DNA from: Brasenia schreberi
Taxonomy: Eukaryota; Streptophyta; Magnoliopsida; Nymphaeales; Cabombaceae
NCBI GenBank assembly: GCA_036023115.1
Contig: JAYKKT010000073.1
Location: 11,327,001-11,391,000, forward strand
Direction of reading: 5' to 3'
DNA length: 64,000 nt
The notes below the pieces were generated by a model. That model made no database searches. It had not been told where the DNA came from and saw only the letters and a list, made by a program, of their open reading frames with translations. The translations under genes and the position numbers were made by a program. This document shows, in pieces, positions 39,146-63,823 of the stretch (position 1 is the first letter of the stretch; the number at the start of each line of letters is the position of its first letter).

Positions 39146-42100
39146 CATGGCCAGTTCCAAACCCGGATAAAGGAGGAGGGTTGTGTTAGGCTTCCGACAA
39201 CCAACGTAAAACTTTGTTAGATTTTTATACCATAGATTATACAAATTATGAGCATTCAATCGGGGCGTCCCCTCTTAGCGACGCACTGTAGAGTCCAAAT
39301 ACAGTGAAAAGTAACCAAAGGCCTCTACATTTTCATCCGGACGCAGTGAATCAATTGCAGAGAGGGTTCCAATATCATTGATGGGTGTGGGTAAAGAAGT
39401 TAATCCCGCTACATTGCCGTCGCTGCCCGAATGTAGTGAATAAATTGCGGAGAAAGTCTCTGCATTTTCAGTATGAACGGATGGGAAGGATAAGAAAGGT
39501 AATCCTAGATAATAAGATTCGTATTAGTTATTACAATATCGAAACATTATCCAATAAGCTAATAGAGGTGGCAGATACTATTATTTGGAGAAAGATTCAT
39601 ATCCTATGTTTACAAGAGACAAAGTAAGTTGGAGAAAATGTAAGTTTTAAATTATGGTACTCATTAAAGGAAAAGGCTTGAAACGGAGTTGGTATTATTA
39701 TAAATAAAGATTTAAAGGATAGTGTACTAGACATACAACGATATGGTGACCAAATCATGACATTGAAATTTATGATAAGACTAGAGGTTTTGAATATAGT
39801 TTGTGCTTCCACACCCTAAGTAGGACTAGAAGATAGTATAAAAACGGTTTTTTAGGAGGAGTTAGATAAGGTGATTCAAAGGATTTCATAAAGGAAGATG
39901 ATTTGTTTAACAGGAAACTTAAATGAACATGTTGGTAAAGAGGCATATTAGGATATCAAAGTATTCATGAAAACTTTGGTTTTGGGATATAAATAAGAAA
40001 GGTAGGGAGATTTTAAATTTTGCTATGGCATTTGATCTCTTTTATAATCAATACAATCTTTAGAAAACGAGATGAACATTTAATTACTTATAAAAGTGGC
40101 TTATCACAAACACAAATTGATTACTTTATTTATAGAAAAAAAGATAGTGGTAAAAAAGAGAGCTTAACCACCCAACATCGACTTTTAGTTATGTATTTAC
40201 TCGTAAAAAAAAAGACAGAAGAAAAGAGTGCCTCGAGTTATTCAGACTAAACTGTTAAACCTCAAAAGTGAGAAAGAAGCTATATTTAAACAGAAAGTCC
40301 TCTAAGAAGATGCTTGGAATTATGTTGGTATATCTTTTGATATGTGCAACAATATAACTATACATATCAGGAAAGTAGTGAAAAATGTGTTAGGTGAATA
40401 TAAGAGAGGCGTACTGGCACAAAAAGAAGTTTGGTGGTAGAGTGAAGTAGTGCAAGATAAAATAAGGCAAAAGGACATGTTACTTTAAAAGCATTTAAGA
40501 AAGCAAAGAAAAAAGCGAAAACGGCTGTTAGTAAAGCAAAAGCTAAAATTTGAAAGATTTTATATAAAAAAACTTAACTCAAAAGAGGGTAAAAGATATT
40601 TTTACGATAGTTAGAGCTAGAGATAAGAAAATTAAGGATCTTAATTTTGTTAGATGCATTAAAGATGAAGATGAAAAAATACTAGTGACAAATAATGATA
40701 TTAAAATATATAAAAAAATATTTTTATAAGCTTTTTAATGAAAATAAATATGTTAGTATTAACTTATGAGAGTTAGCCAAATCAGAAAAGTATATAAATC
40801 ACAATTTCTATCGACGTATTCAAAAGAATGAAGTCAAAGAGGCTCTTACACATATGAAGGGTGGTAAATATGTAAGGCCAGACAATATTTTTATAGAAGT
40901 TTGAAAAATCCTATAAGAAACAAGAATCACTCGATTTACAAGACTATTTAATAAAATATGAAAAAAACAAAAGATGTGCAAGGAATGAAAACCGAGTACC
41001 CTTATACTCATATATAAGAACAAGGAAGATATTAAGAGTTGTGTGAATTGTTGGGGTGTCATGTTAACGAGTCATACTATAAAATTATGGGAAAGAATTA
41101 TCAAATGTAGGTTAAGACAAGTATCGAGTACATCAAAGAATCAATTTGGATTCATGCTAGGTAGATCTACTATTGAAATGATTCACCTTTGAGACATCTT
41201 ATGAAACATTTTTGAGAAAAAAGAAAGACCTTCATATGATATTTATTGATCTAGAAATAACTTACAATAAAGTACCAAGGGATGTTCTTTGGAGAACCTT
41301 AGAAAGAAGAGGTATCCCATTGACATACATTAACCTTATAAGAGATATATACGATGGTACAAAAACACGTGTGAGGACTCATGAAAGAATGACGGACTTC
41401 TTTGAAGTTAATATTGGGTTACATCAAGGATCAACTTTAAGTCCATACTTATTTATAATGGTGATTGATGAGTTAATAAGACATAATCAAGATGAAGTAC
41501 CTTGGTGTATGTTATTTGCAGATGACATTGTGTTAGTGGAAGATTCTAAGAAAAAGTTAATAGAAAATTAGAACTATGAAGAGAAATATTAGAAAGTAAA
41601 AGTTTCCGACTTAGTAGAACAAAGACAGAATATATGGAACATAAGTTTTATCGTTTGGTTACTTTAGAGGACATAAAAATTAAAATTAGCACCATTGCGT
41701 TCCCCAAAAGAAAAGTTTTAAATACATAGGATCAAATTTTCAGAGTGATGAAAGAATTAATGAAGATGTTACAAATAGAATTAATACAATGTGGTTAAAA
41801 TGGAGAGGAGCATCAAGTATTCTTTGTGACAAGAACATACCATTAAATGTAAAAGGTAAATATTATAAAGCATCAATTAGACATGTTTTATGGTTCTAAG
41901 TGTTGGGCAATTAATCATCAACATGTACAAAAGATGTTTGTGATAAAAACGAAGATGTTGAGATTGATGAGTGATCATTCAAGAAAAGACTTTATACATA
42001 ATGAGGTTATTAGAAATAAATTAGGAGTGACATCAATAGAGGATAAAATGAGAGAATATCGTTTAAGATGATTTGGACATATAGAAAGAAGATCAAAAGA

Positions 42101-42309
42101 AACGCACGTAAGAAGGTATGAAAAGGTAGATTTTGAAAGTATTAAAAGAGATAGAGAATGACCACAAAAGTGTTGAAAAGAAATAATAAAAAATAATCTA
42201 GCTTATGTTGAGTTAAATGCTAACATGACACATGATAGGGTTATGTGAAAACAAAGAATCCATGTAGCTGACCCATCTAGTATGGGAAAAGGCTTAGTTG
42301 TTGTTGTTG
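39146..42309 (+). mobile_element. LINE-2: near full-length RTE-type LINE
   Basis: About 3.16 kb, clearly related to LINE-1, ending in (GTT)n. TATTTG occurs on both sides (39140-39145 and 42310-42315), a possible short target-site duplication. It has more stops and small deletions than LINE-1. Confidence 0.8.
39490..42180 (+). pseudogene. Broken endonuclease-reverse transcriptase of LINE-2
   Basis: Endonuclease: HILCLQETK near 39600 and LSQTQIDYF near 40105. Reverse transcriptase (41212-41571): [25 protein letters not shown] and an intact FADD box near 41517. C-terminal part at 41883-42071. Many stops. It keeps the catalytic box that LINE-1 lost, while LINE-1 keeps longer open stretches. Confidence 0.8.
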
Positions 42310-42483
42310 TATTTGAATTTTAAAAACATTAGATACACTTATACTCTTAGTTGTATCTAACTCAAAAAAACAATTTTTTGCCATTTGAGTTCAAATCTCA
42401 ATTATCCATTTCTCAAATTAGGTGGTCAGGATATGTTTAGAGACGCTAGCATGCTAATGTTGGTAGCATATATCATGTACTAT

Positions 42484-42668
<185 letters not shown>

Positions 42669-42669
42669 A

Positions 42670-43430
42670 TCTCAAAAGATTATATTGACTGCCTCACCTG
42701 AAATTAAATCAATTGAAGTTGACTTCTGCCACTGAACACCTGAATGCTCATCTTCTGACATCAAACAGAACTGATGGATATAAAAAAATTTAAGGTGGGG
42801 CAAACAGCTCAATGGTTTTACCCTGGGCTCTGTATTATAATCTATGCATTCGCCCCGCAGGCTGTACTTGTTCTAATTTTGTAAACTTTAGGTTGGAAAA
42901 TTTCTTTAAGCTGAGTTTGTGAGTTGTGCATTTCTGGGTGTGGCTTACATCCCACCTTGCGAGAAAGTAGATCCGCCACTAAGATCATAATACTCTATAA
43001 TACAAAGCCAACGTTGTAACAGCAGCTTTCTCAATTGGATTGTTTTCAAAAAAAAAAAAACCACAGAAGCAACCTGAATTTAACTGAAACAACAATTTGC
43101 AACTCGAAACATTTCTTTTGTAGATTGAAGAATTTTGGGAACTTGAAGACACAGGCACAAAGTGATCCGACCGAATCAGGTTCACTGGATCAATTGTCTT
43201 GTCAAAATAAAATAAAATATCCGGATTTAAAAATTAAACTAAAAATTTCACAATCATTCTGGCGGAGGTCACTCTAGGAGGCTTGACTCATCAGAGCCGA
43301 AGGCGTATGGCTCATTGGGAAAGGGATTAGCTCTTTCACAGTAGGTCAGGAGTTAGATACCCGAGTGTGCATCTGGTAGGGGTCTGCCTAACCTCAGGTT
43401 GCCTATCAAAAAGAAAAAAGAGCCAGAAAC
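42670..43430. other. Non-coding region between LINE-2 and the SPPL gene
   Basis: No gene seen. 42795-42880 has a weak tRNA-like start (ACAGCTCAATGG). A SINE lies at 43297-43425. Confidence 0.4.
43297..43425 (+). mobile_element. tRNA-derived SINE
   Basis: Box-A-like ATGGCTCATTGGG, box-B-like GTCAGGAGTTAGATACCC, then GCATCTGGTAGGGGTCTGCC and AGGTTGCC. Same type as at 34050. Confidence 0.55.
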
Positions 43431-43815
43431 TTATCATTTTTATTCAATATGGCAACAACAAATAAAGCAGTACATAATTTATACCAAAAAAGAAATAACA
43501 GTAAATGGTAGGAACGGATGCAAAAAAGAAAAATGCCTTCCTATATGTAGATAGCGGTCAAGTTCCAAATCTGCAAAATACTCCTACTCTGCAAACTGCT
43601 ATGTAAAAGCTTGACTGCATCAAGAATTTCAATAGTTGTAAATCATACTCGTCAATTATACATTTAATAGTTTATGACGGGAATACTGAAAGGAATCTCG
43701 TGAGGTCAGGAAAAGCCAATACATAATATAACAACAGATTTTACTAGATAAATAGAGATGTAGACCTAAAGAAGCAATCATGCGGCTTCAAGCTGTGATT
43801 TCTTTCCACAATCTT

Positions 43816-43916
43816 ACCATCTAAAGTACAAGCACCCAGTATCAGAAAGCTGAACAGCATTTAGCTTACCATCTGAAGTACAAGCACCCAGTGTGCGAAA
43901 GCTGAATAGCATCAGC
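43816..43916 (-). repeat. Tandem pair of about 50 bp in the SPPL 3' UTR
   Basis: ACCATCTAAAGTACAAGCAC... and ACCATCTGAAGTACAAGCAC... are two adjacent copies ending GAAAGCTGAACAGCAT and GAAAGCTGAATAGCAT. Confidence 0.75.
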
Positions 43917-44030
43917 TGTCACCAAACTTGCTGGAATCTGGAGGAGGATATCTACACTTGAGTGATCAGGGTAACTGCATCGGTTTTCTGATTCCTAACC
44001 TTCGTTATTCCCCTTTCGCTCGACGAGGCC

Positions 44031-56305
<12,275 letters not shown>

Positions 56306-56779
56306 CTGTATAACAAACAAAGCTTCCATAACAATGAAACTCTTGGTAACGTTCAGAAATTAATGCCACAAGAGACATATGACTGGGATACAATGGAATC
56401 AAGTGATTTCATGAAAATTTACAAACCAAAACTAAAACGATTTGACTTTGGGAGACAACGTTATAGATAAAGCTAGTGAAGTCGATAGATACAATTGAGC
56501 AAATATTTAGAAAGATACAACATATGACAGATATGTAAGAAAGAAGTCGGCCAGGGCCAAGAAGATCAGTTGGGCAGGGCCAGCCAGCCGGGACCCACCG
56601 AATAAAGGGTGTTGATCGTGCGAGACTGCCTCAAAAAGCGTGCTAACGAAGAATCAATCTAAGTGGATCCTTCCTTCCTCAAATCAAGTAAGGGTATCTA
56701 TTACATTTGCTTTGCGGCAATTGGAGATCTTCGAAATAAAGATTTTTTTGTCTCAAAAGTTAGTTAGCTTCCAAAACCT

Positions 56780-56850
56780 ATGTCACATGGGTGCGAGTGC
56801 GGGATACGGCAAATTTCAAAAATTTTGGGTGCGGCGACACGGCTAGGGTA
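56780..56850. repeat. Third copy of the GGTGCGGG element end
   Basis: ATGGGTGCGAGTGCGGGATA, then AAATTTCAAAAATTTTGGGT and GCGGCGACACGG: the motif seen at 47448 and, inverted, at 54062. Confidence 0.6.
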
Positions 56851-57391
56851 TATAATATTATATATTATATATAATATTCAAGCTACATAAATCAATCATA
56901 ATACAACTAGTATTTGCTAATTTTGGGTGCACTTAGGTATCAATTAGCAAGTTCCCTCATAATGATCTGAAACTTACAGTGATTTTACAAGCTGTAAAAT
57001 ATCCAAGTTATAGATTCAAAGAGTTTCAAGATCTTTTGTAGGATATAACATATACTATTATTTGTGCTAGGATCCACTAGTGATGTCATACTCTTCTGTT
57101 CTATTGATCTGGCAATGTTCCTGGTCTTTAAATATGTTTGATGACAGAGATTATTCCGTGCAAAGGCATACAGTATGGAGTCCAATTGTTCGCACCCAAA
57201 ATCATTCAAGCACCTTTATATTGTATAAAGCTATAATAGTAAGTACACAACTTTATATTAAAGCAAAACATATAAATGGTAAAAAACTACTAATTTCATC
57301 ATAATACACAAATCAATCTTCATTATCCAGACCCATTTATCCATGAGTTACAAAAAAAAAAGAAAAAAAATTACAAAATTTTTTTTTTTGG

Positions 57392-57476
57392 ACATGCCGC
57401 ATCGACATGGTGTCGATGTCGGTGTCGCACCACTGTCGGGGTCGACACTCCACCCCTTAGAAGTGTCTGTGTGACT
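57392..57476. repeat. GTGTCG-rich repeat, inverse of 44455-44580
   Basis: CATCGACATGGTGTCGATGT, then GGTGTCGCACCACTG and CTCCACCCCTTAGAAGTGTC. It can fold on itself (CATCGACA/TGTCGATG). Confidence 0.55.
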
Positions 57477-57754
57477 TAGTCCAAAACTAAATCTTAATCT
57501 TTTTTTGGTCTCTCAAATATCTGATAACAACTATGTAATCACAATTTCATCTAAGGGCTTCACATGCAAACTTTTGGTAATGTAACGCTCTTTCAAATGA
57601 TGTATTTCTATGACATAAAAGAGTAGGCCATCTAAATGTTCAACAAATGTATAACTATCCTTCAATTGAAATTAAGAAAGTTGATGAATTCTTTTGCAAT
57701 GACTTGTCATTTTTGAAAAAATGAAACTTATCCCCTTTCCAACAAGAATAACGA

Positions 57755-60303
57755 ACACAAATAAACCTTTTGAGTTAGTTCATTCAGAGGTTTTACGACA
57801 TGCACCATGCATTTCAAAAGATGGAGTATCTTACTATGTAGTTTTGATTGACGATTTCACCAGATATACTTATATTTATTAAGAATAAAATCTGAAGTTT
57901 TAAAGAATTTTATGATATTTCACAATATGATCAAAACACAATTTAACTCTAAAATCAAAGTTTTTAGATTTGACTCTGGCGGAGATTTTATTTAAAAAGA
58001 ATTTGAGAGTTACCTAGAAGATAATGGAATCATTCATCAGACTTCTTGTACCAAGACTCTGCAACATAATGGTGTGGCCGAAAGGAAACATCGGCACATC
58101 CAAAGAATCTATGGGCTAAAGTTGTTACGACATCAGTGTACTTGATAAATAGAATGCCTACTGTTGTCTTACAAAATATATCACCCACAGAAAAAATTGT
58201 TTGGTAAAACTCGTTGTTACTCGTATCTAAGAGTTTTTGGATGCAAATGTTTTGTACTCACCAACAAAGATGACAAACTTTCTCCTCATGCTATAGAATG
58301 TGTGTATTTATAGGATATGGTGTAACAAAAAAGGATATAGGTGTTATGATAAAAAAAATGATAAATCATGTGTCCAAAGATATGCAATTCCTTGAAAACA
58401 AGTATTACTTTAAGAATGATTCCTCCAACAAGGAATACTCCCTTGTAATTGATATTCTAAATGATGATATGAACTACACTCAAGAAGAAAGACAAGAAAC
58501 TACTAATGAGTTACCTCAATCTAGATATATTATTCAACCTTATGATCAATATTATACTAAGAGAAATCTTGAAACTATAGAACCTCCCTTAAGAAGGTCC
58601 ACTAGAGAATCTAGACCTCTAGAAAGATTTGTAAACTATGAAACAATCTCCTCATTTCATAGAGCTCTCGTGACCAATTTGATAGTTGTGAAAGAACCCA
58701 AAATTTATGTTAAAGCTCAAAAATCTCAAGAATGGATTGATGCTATGAACACTGAACTAGATGCCCTAAATAAAGCTCAAACATGAAAAATAATTAGTCA
58801 TCCAAAGCCCATAAGATGTAGTTGGGTTTACAAAATCAAAACTAAGAGTGATGTACTCTAGAAAGATACAAGATTCATCTTGTGGCAAAAGGATATTGTA
58901 AAGAATATGAAATAGATTACGAAGAAACCTTTGCCCTTATAACCAAGATAACAATCGTATGGTTGCTCATTGCCTTAGCACAATTAGAAATTGTGATATC
59001 ACTCACATGGATGCTAAAATACCTTTTTGAATGGTTGGTTTAAAGAAGAAATTTACATGGAACCTCCTCATGGATTCAACGTGTCGAACAACAAGTTTTA
59101 CATCTAAGAAAAGCTATTTATGGACTCAAACAGGCCCCTAAGGCTAAGTTTCATAAAATGAATGAGTTTGTGACTAACCACGGATTCATTGCTTGCTACA
59201 CCGATATTGTACTGTTTGTAAGAAAATTTGTTGCAGGTATTATGATACTGATTTTGTATGTAGACTATATGTTCATCACTGGAGATGACGATAAAGGCAT
59301 CTGATATATAAAGACAACTCTTGGAAAAGAATTTGAAATGCAAGACCTTGGAAAGCTACGCTACATGGTAATAGAGGTCGCTCGAAACAACAAAGGTACA
59401 TTCTTGTCACAAACTAAGTTTGCTACTGACATCGTCTCCAGGTGAGGAATAACAGATGACAGGATTATAGAAACACCAGAAATGATGAACCATAAATGGA
59501 CTCTCATAATAGATGGTGAAGTAGTAGCAAATCTCATTCCATATGGACAAATAATTAGAGCATTGACATATCTAACAATCACATGACCTTATGTCTCACA
59601 TGCAATTCATTCAGTAAGTCAGTTTCAGCATGCACCCACAATAGCTCATATGTGGTTGTGATGAGAATTATGAGATATGTGAAGGCCACAGCTGACAAGG
59701 GAGTATTTCTATCCACATCTTCATCCTTCAATTAATATGCAATTCATTCAGTAAATTAGTTTCAGCATGCACCCACAATAGCTCATATGAGGGTTGTGAT
59801 GAGAATTATAAGATATGTAAAGGCCACAGCTGATAAGGGAGTATTTCTATCCACCTTTTTATCCTTCAATCTAATTGCTTTTAGTGATGTTGATTGAGGA
59901 GATGTCAATGACAAACACTCTACCAAAGGTTTTTGCATTTTTCTAGGCGACTCACTTGTGTTTTGGAAGTGTAAGAAAAACAAAAAGTGTCACTTTCTTT
60001 CACAGAAACTGACTACCGGCAATGGCTACTACTGCTATAGAATTGACATGGCTTACACAACTCTTGAAGGATCTACATGTCCAGATTGAATCTATGCCAA
60101 AGATGTACTGTGATAACAAAAGTGTAATGTATATTGCACACAACAACAGCTTTCATGAGTATACAAAGCATATCGAGATTGACTATCACTATTTTCATGA
60201 AGAATATCTACAAGGATATTTGGGTCTACAATTTGTTTCCACAAAACCAAATCACTCCCAACACCTTGGTTTCAAGCTCTGCCTATCAAACTGCCAATTG
60301 TGA
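57755..60303 (+). pseudogene. Broken pol of Copia-4
   Basis: Integrase start near 57780 with VVLIDDFTRYTYIY. A 162 aa open stretch at 58298-58786 holds MCVFIGYGV, PPLRRSTRESRP and QEWIDAMNTELDAL, the usual integrase-to-reverse-transcriptase linker. Reverse transcriptase 58800-59580 has LRKAIYGLKQAPKA near 59100, and its DD box reads YVDYM (59262-59276), so an aspartate is lost. RNase H/C-terminal 60022-60303 has MYCDNKSVMYIAHN. Gag was not recognised. An internal tandem duplication (59600-59873) and many stops show it is dead. Confidence 0.75.
59600..59873 (+). repeat. 137 bp tandem duplication inside Copia-4
   Basis: Two adjacent units start ATGCAATTCATTCAGTAA (59601 and 59738) and run through CACCCACAATAGCTCATATG and GGGAGTATTTCTATCCAC. 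Confidence 0.85.
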
Positions 60304-60323
60304 CCATGTCAGTTTAAGGGGGG

Positions 60324-60520
60324 TGTAAGAAAGAAGTCGGCCTGGGCCAGCCAGGACCCACTAGGTCCCAACAGCTAGAATTTATAGTTGTTGGGACTGG
60401 CAACTCCCTTGTAAATTCAAGCCTTTAAGGCCTTTGTTATTCAATAAAGAGTTCTTGGTTCAAAGTATGTTGTGGTGTGATTTGCAACTCTGTGATTTGT
60501 AGAAGTGTTAAAGGCACTTC
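60324..60520 (+). repeat. Right LTR of Copia-4 (end uncertain)
   Basis: It starts TGTAAGAAAG after the polypurine tract. CCCAACAGCTAGAATTTATA and TTATTCAATAAAGAG resemble the LTR at 61012. Confidence 0.55.
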
Positions 60521-60524
60521 AGTG

Positions 60525-61011
60525 TGAAGCTTTCCAAGGCGTATTTCCTTATAAGATACTTAAGCATGAACTATAACTCCAGACAATAAACCTAAAAGGA
60601 TAGAAGAGTGTCCCTATACCAAAACAAGCATCGCCTGATTTTTTTATCACCAACACATCATGCATTGCCCTCAATGACAAAGAGGAAAACCAAGAGAACT
60701 GGATTATAACAAAAATTTCCCTAGTCAAGCACCTACCTATGTCCAACCATAAAGAATGCTCATTTCATAAGATTTTTAGCTATTAAATTCGCCAAATTCT
60801 AAACAATATAAAATGAAATAAGATAGAGAATGCAGATTGTAGTATAATTCAAGGTTTGATAACCTAGCAACAGCTCACAGCCTGAATCAGACAATCTCTT
60901 TTCATTTCTTCAAATTCAATTAAAATATAATAAGCTTTTTTATTCCTATAACGACTCGACTGACATAAAAACAATCAAAGCAAAAATGATCAAGGAATGA
61001 AGACCTTAGGG
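60525..61011. other. Short non-coding gap
   Basis: No exon or transposon recognised; searched on the - strand for the missing SPPL exons without success. Confidence 0.35.
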
Positions 61012-61291
61012 TGTTAAAATGTAATAGGATTGGGTCAATAGAGTCCATCAGCATGTATTTGTAATCAGGTACCAACGGACTCAGGCCATCCATGCCAGGG
61101 CCACCAAGGGTCCAACAGCTAATAAAATAGTCGTTGGGCCTTCAACATCCAGCATCACAACTGTTGACTTTCATTGTTCTCTCTATATAAACTCCTCATG
61201 TATTCAATAATAGTAAGCCCTTAGTGGTTGCTTTGTAATATAGATTTGTTCATTCAATAAAATGAATTAAGATCCTTACCTGTATTTTACA
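61012..61291 (+). repeat. LTR related to Copia-4, with a primer binding site
   Basis: 280 bp, TGTTAAAATG...TATTTTACA, followed at once by TAGTATCATAGCC, close to the tRNA-Met primer site TGGTATCAGAGCC. It shares CCAACAGCTA and TTGGG with the Copia-4 LTR. No partner LTR is seen in the rest of the window. Confidence 0.55.
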
Positions 61292-61304
61292 TAGTATCAT
61301 AGCC

Positions 61305-62004
61305 TAATCGGCAGTGCGACGGTGATCGGCTCTCACTGAGGATAAAGGGAAACGACAACAATCATGGTAGTTGGTTGTGACTTGTCGGTGGCTGGATGAC
61401 GCGAGATGCCGACGGTGATAAAGGCCCGATCGATGATTGCAAAGTGGCAATCTTGGCAGTCGTGGATCTGGTGGTTAAGAAAGGTGGACATGATGGTTTG
61501 GGATGGCGGTGATTTTGCAACTACATTGGGGTTGAGGGTGCGGTTTGCTTGGGTCGCAGTGGATAGAGGTTGTGGTGATGGTTTGTTAGTTGTTTGAGCA
61601 TAACCGACCAAACCACACCATGTGATGACGAGCGGCAACGAGGGTTGATCTCGATGGCATTATCATGTGGAGGATGGTTGCGTGTTGGTGGTTTCTTGCT
61701 ACAATCGCTAGCACTCAAAGAGGAACGGAGAGGAGGGTCGATGGTGCCCTGGGTAGTAGGGTGGTGCTGCCGGGTTTAAAGAGAGTGTGGGAGGACCTAC
61801 GATTGGTAAAGAAAGGGGGGACTGACATCAAATCAACTTGAATTTGTGAAAGAAGAACGTTGTTGAAGATGGCTTATTGGAGGTTGTTGAGCGACCATGG
61901 CATCAGTGGAGGCACGCTCCGATGGAACCACCGGCATGGGTGAATCCTCGCCTAGGTAGCCGGAATGGTGAGAACCTCATCGAAGCTCCCCCTCATTCAT
62001 GGCT
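61305..62004. other. GC-rich region after the LTR
   Basis: Markedly richer in GC than its surroundings. Open frames on both strands (for example 61333-61638 -) match no known family. Confidence 0.35.
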
Positions 62005-62295
62005 TCAACGTCGAGCGAACATTTCAGCAAATAGAAAAACCCAAGTGTCCCTCCCTTTGCTCCATCGTGAGATCCAGCGGTCATGGTGAGGTTTTTGTCC
62101 CCGGTGCGACTCGACATCATCTTCTCCAGCATCATCGAAGTCGGCATCTTGGTAATCTCCGTCGGGGTTTCCGGCAAACCCTGAGGGGTTTCAGACAGGA
62201 AGCTTGGGGTCCTGGGAGGAAGAGGAGCGGTTGTGAAGGCCGATTGAGTGAGAAGGGTTAGGAGGATACCGAGCGTCGACATCGACGTCATCCAT
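62005..62295 (-). pseudogene. Possible first exon of an unidentified gene, one in-frame stop
   Basis: From an ATG at 62295 (context GAGATGG) one frame reads MDDVDVDARYPPNPSHSIG, meets TGA at 62193-62191, then goes on with an acidic stretch (DGDYQDADFDDAGEDDVES) and HDRWISRWSKGRDTWVFLFA before a stop at 62007-62005. A second frame from the ATG at 62291 stays open to 61977 and starts with a hydrophobic, signal-like stretch. Which is real, if either, is unclear. A TATA box and a CT-rich leader lie upstream. I do not recognise the product. It could be a pseudogene, a gene with an error, or a captured gene fragment in the LTR element at 61012. Confidence 0.35.
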
Positions 62296-62425
62296 CTCTC
62301 TTAGTCGCTCCCTTCTCGCTCTCCCTTTGCCGATGGAGGCTTTGGAAAAACTCAAACAGATGGCGTGAGAGGAAACAGAAAGGGGGAGAGAAACGCAGTT
62401 TTTCCGTTTCAGTACAGGAGACCCG

Positions 62426-62431
62426 TTTATA
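62426..62431 (-). promoter_or_regulatory. TATA box (TATAAA)
   Basis: GTATATAAACGG on the - strand, 131 nt before the ATG at 62295, with a C/T-rich leader between. A convincing core promoter by position. Confidence 0.45.
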
Positions 62432-62689
62432 TACACTCGAGTCATGGATCAAGACCCATTATGTATCAAAAATGAGATTTTTTATTGGATAAGATCCATA
62501 CTTGTTTTATGCTCGTTATCTTTTCATAATCAGGACTATGCTAGTCTTGGATCTAAATCCAGAATTATGTTTGGATCCGATTTGATCTTGCTTGGCATTC
62601 AAATTTGAGTCCATTCAAGTGTGCTCTTTCTAATTTTTTTGTTTTTAATATTGATATCGGCATGTTTAGAGGGAAAATGTGTTTAACAT

Positions 62690-63180
62690 TTGAATGATTT
62701 CAAGCTTGGCTATTAATTAGATCAAAAAGGTATTTGTTGGAAAATAATAAGTTGTATCTTCCTATATAATTGAGATCAATGTTATTGACCTTTTCTTCAA
62801 GACCATTGTGATTAAGGTGTTTCATGTTGTTGGCCCTTTGTTGGAAATCAATTAATGCTTGAAAATACATGGAAAAAAATTGGTTGATAATAAGTTGCAT
62901 CACTTGTATGACTAAGATCCATGTTGTTGGCCTTTTGTTGAAGACCTTTATGAATAAGGTGTTTCATGTTTGTGGCCTTTTGTTGGAAATTAATTGATAT
63001 TTGAAAATGAACTTATTGTTATTTGAGGATTTGTAATCTTGATAACTTTAAGGTTGCTTTTTTATGAGATTATGATCTCTGTTTGTTGGTCTTTTGTTCG
63101 AGATCTTTGTAATTAAGAGGGTTGTTGGCCTTTTGATCGGAGAGTAATCAATATTGAAAAACATTTATAATTACCTTATT
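62690..63180. repeat. Degenerate tandem repeat of about 165-180 bp
   Basis: GTGTTTCATGTTGTTGGCCC, AAGGTGTTTCATG and TTGTTGGCCTTTTGTTG recur three times with GGAAAT(C/T)AATTGA and ATAATAAGTTG between. Confidence 0.6.
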
Positions 63181-63224
63181 AGCTTGTATTTGAAATAAAA
63201 AATTGTGAGACAAACCTTGAGTTT

Positions 63225-63415
63225 TGAGCTTTACCTTAAAAAGCTTGTTTGGGTTTGGGTTTGAGTTTGAGTTTGTTATTAATACTTGGGTTTGAGCTTA
63301 GCCTTAAAGCTTGTTTGACTTGGTAAGTTTTGACCTTAATCTTAAAAAACTTGTTTGACTTTAAGGTTTTAAGTTTTGCCTTAAAAAGCTTGTTTGATAT
63401 ACAAGGTTTTCTTAT
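63225..63415. repeat. Degenerate tandem repeat of about 60 bp
   Basis: CCTTAAAAAGCTTGTTTG and close variants occur four times, each followed by GTTTGA or ACTT-like sequence. Confidence 0.65.
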
Positions 63416-63581
63416 AATATCAAAAGTTTTGTAGTGATTTATGAACTTATTTGTTATAATAGACAATCTTATTTGGATGATATTAATGCTTTCTATCAAA
63501 TGGTTTTCTCATATTATGAGATAAGAGAAGCATTACGTGAGCAAGCGACAAGAAAATTAAGATAAAATAGGACAAACGTTA

Positions 63582-63584
<3 letters not shown>

Positions 63585-63657
<73 letters not shown>
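63585..63657. repeat. (TA)n array
   Basis: About 73 bp of pure TA. Confidence 0.9.
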
Positions 63658-63661
<4 letters not shown>

Positions 63662-63823
63662 GAATATTTGACCAATTTTATATATTTAGCGAGGAAAGAG
63701 AAAGAGGCAGGCATCATAGTTCGTATGTCCTTTAACAATCAAAACCTACAAATACAAGAGAAGGAAAAAGATGAAGACACAAAAGGGAACACAATATATC
63801 CGCCTAACAAACAGCCCTAGAGA

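Larger units (their letters stand above)
56534..60323 (+). mobile_element. Copia-4: decayed Ty1/copia retrotransposon
   Basis: The left LTR starts TGTAAGAAAGAAGTCGGCC (56534). The same start follows a polypurine tract TTAAGGGGGG at 60324. Integrase, reverse transcriptase and RNase H remnants lie between on the + strand. The left LTR is recognisable for only about 60 bp. The end of the right LTR is uncertain (near 60520), so the span given stops at its start. Confidence 0.7.

Noticed and set aside
56306..56345. Upstream extension of the SPPL exon (MEALFVIQ)
   Set aside because: It reads through the intron acceptor TTATACAG; known SPPL proteins place an exon border exactly before VARGD.
60549..60746. 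65 aa - strand frame as a missing SPPL exon
   Set aside because: No YD motif, no transmembrane pattern of the family, and no matching splice phase.
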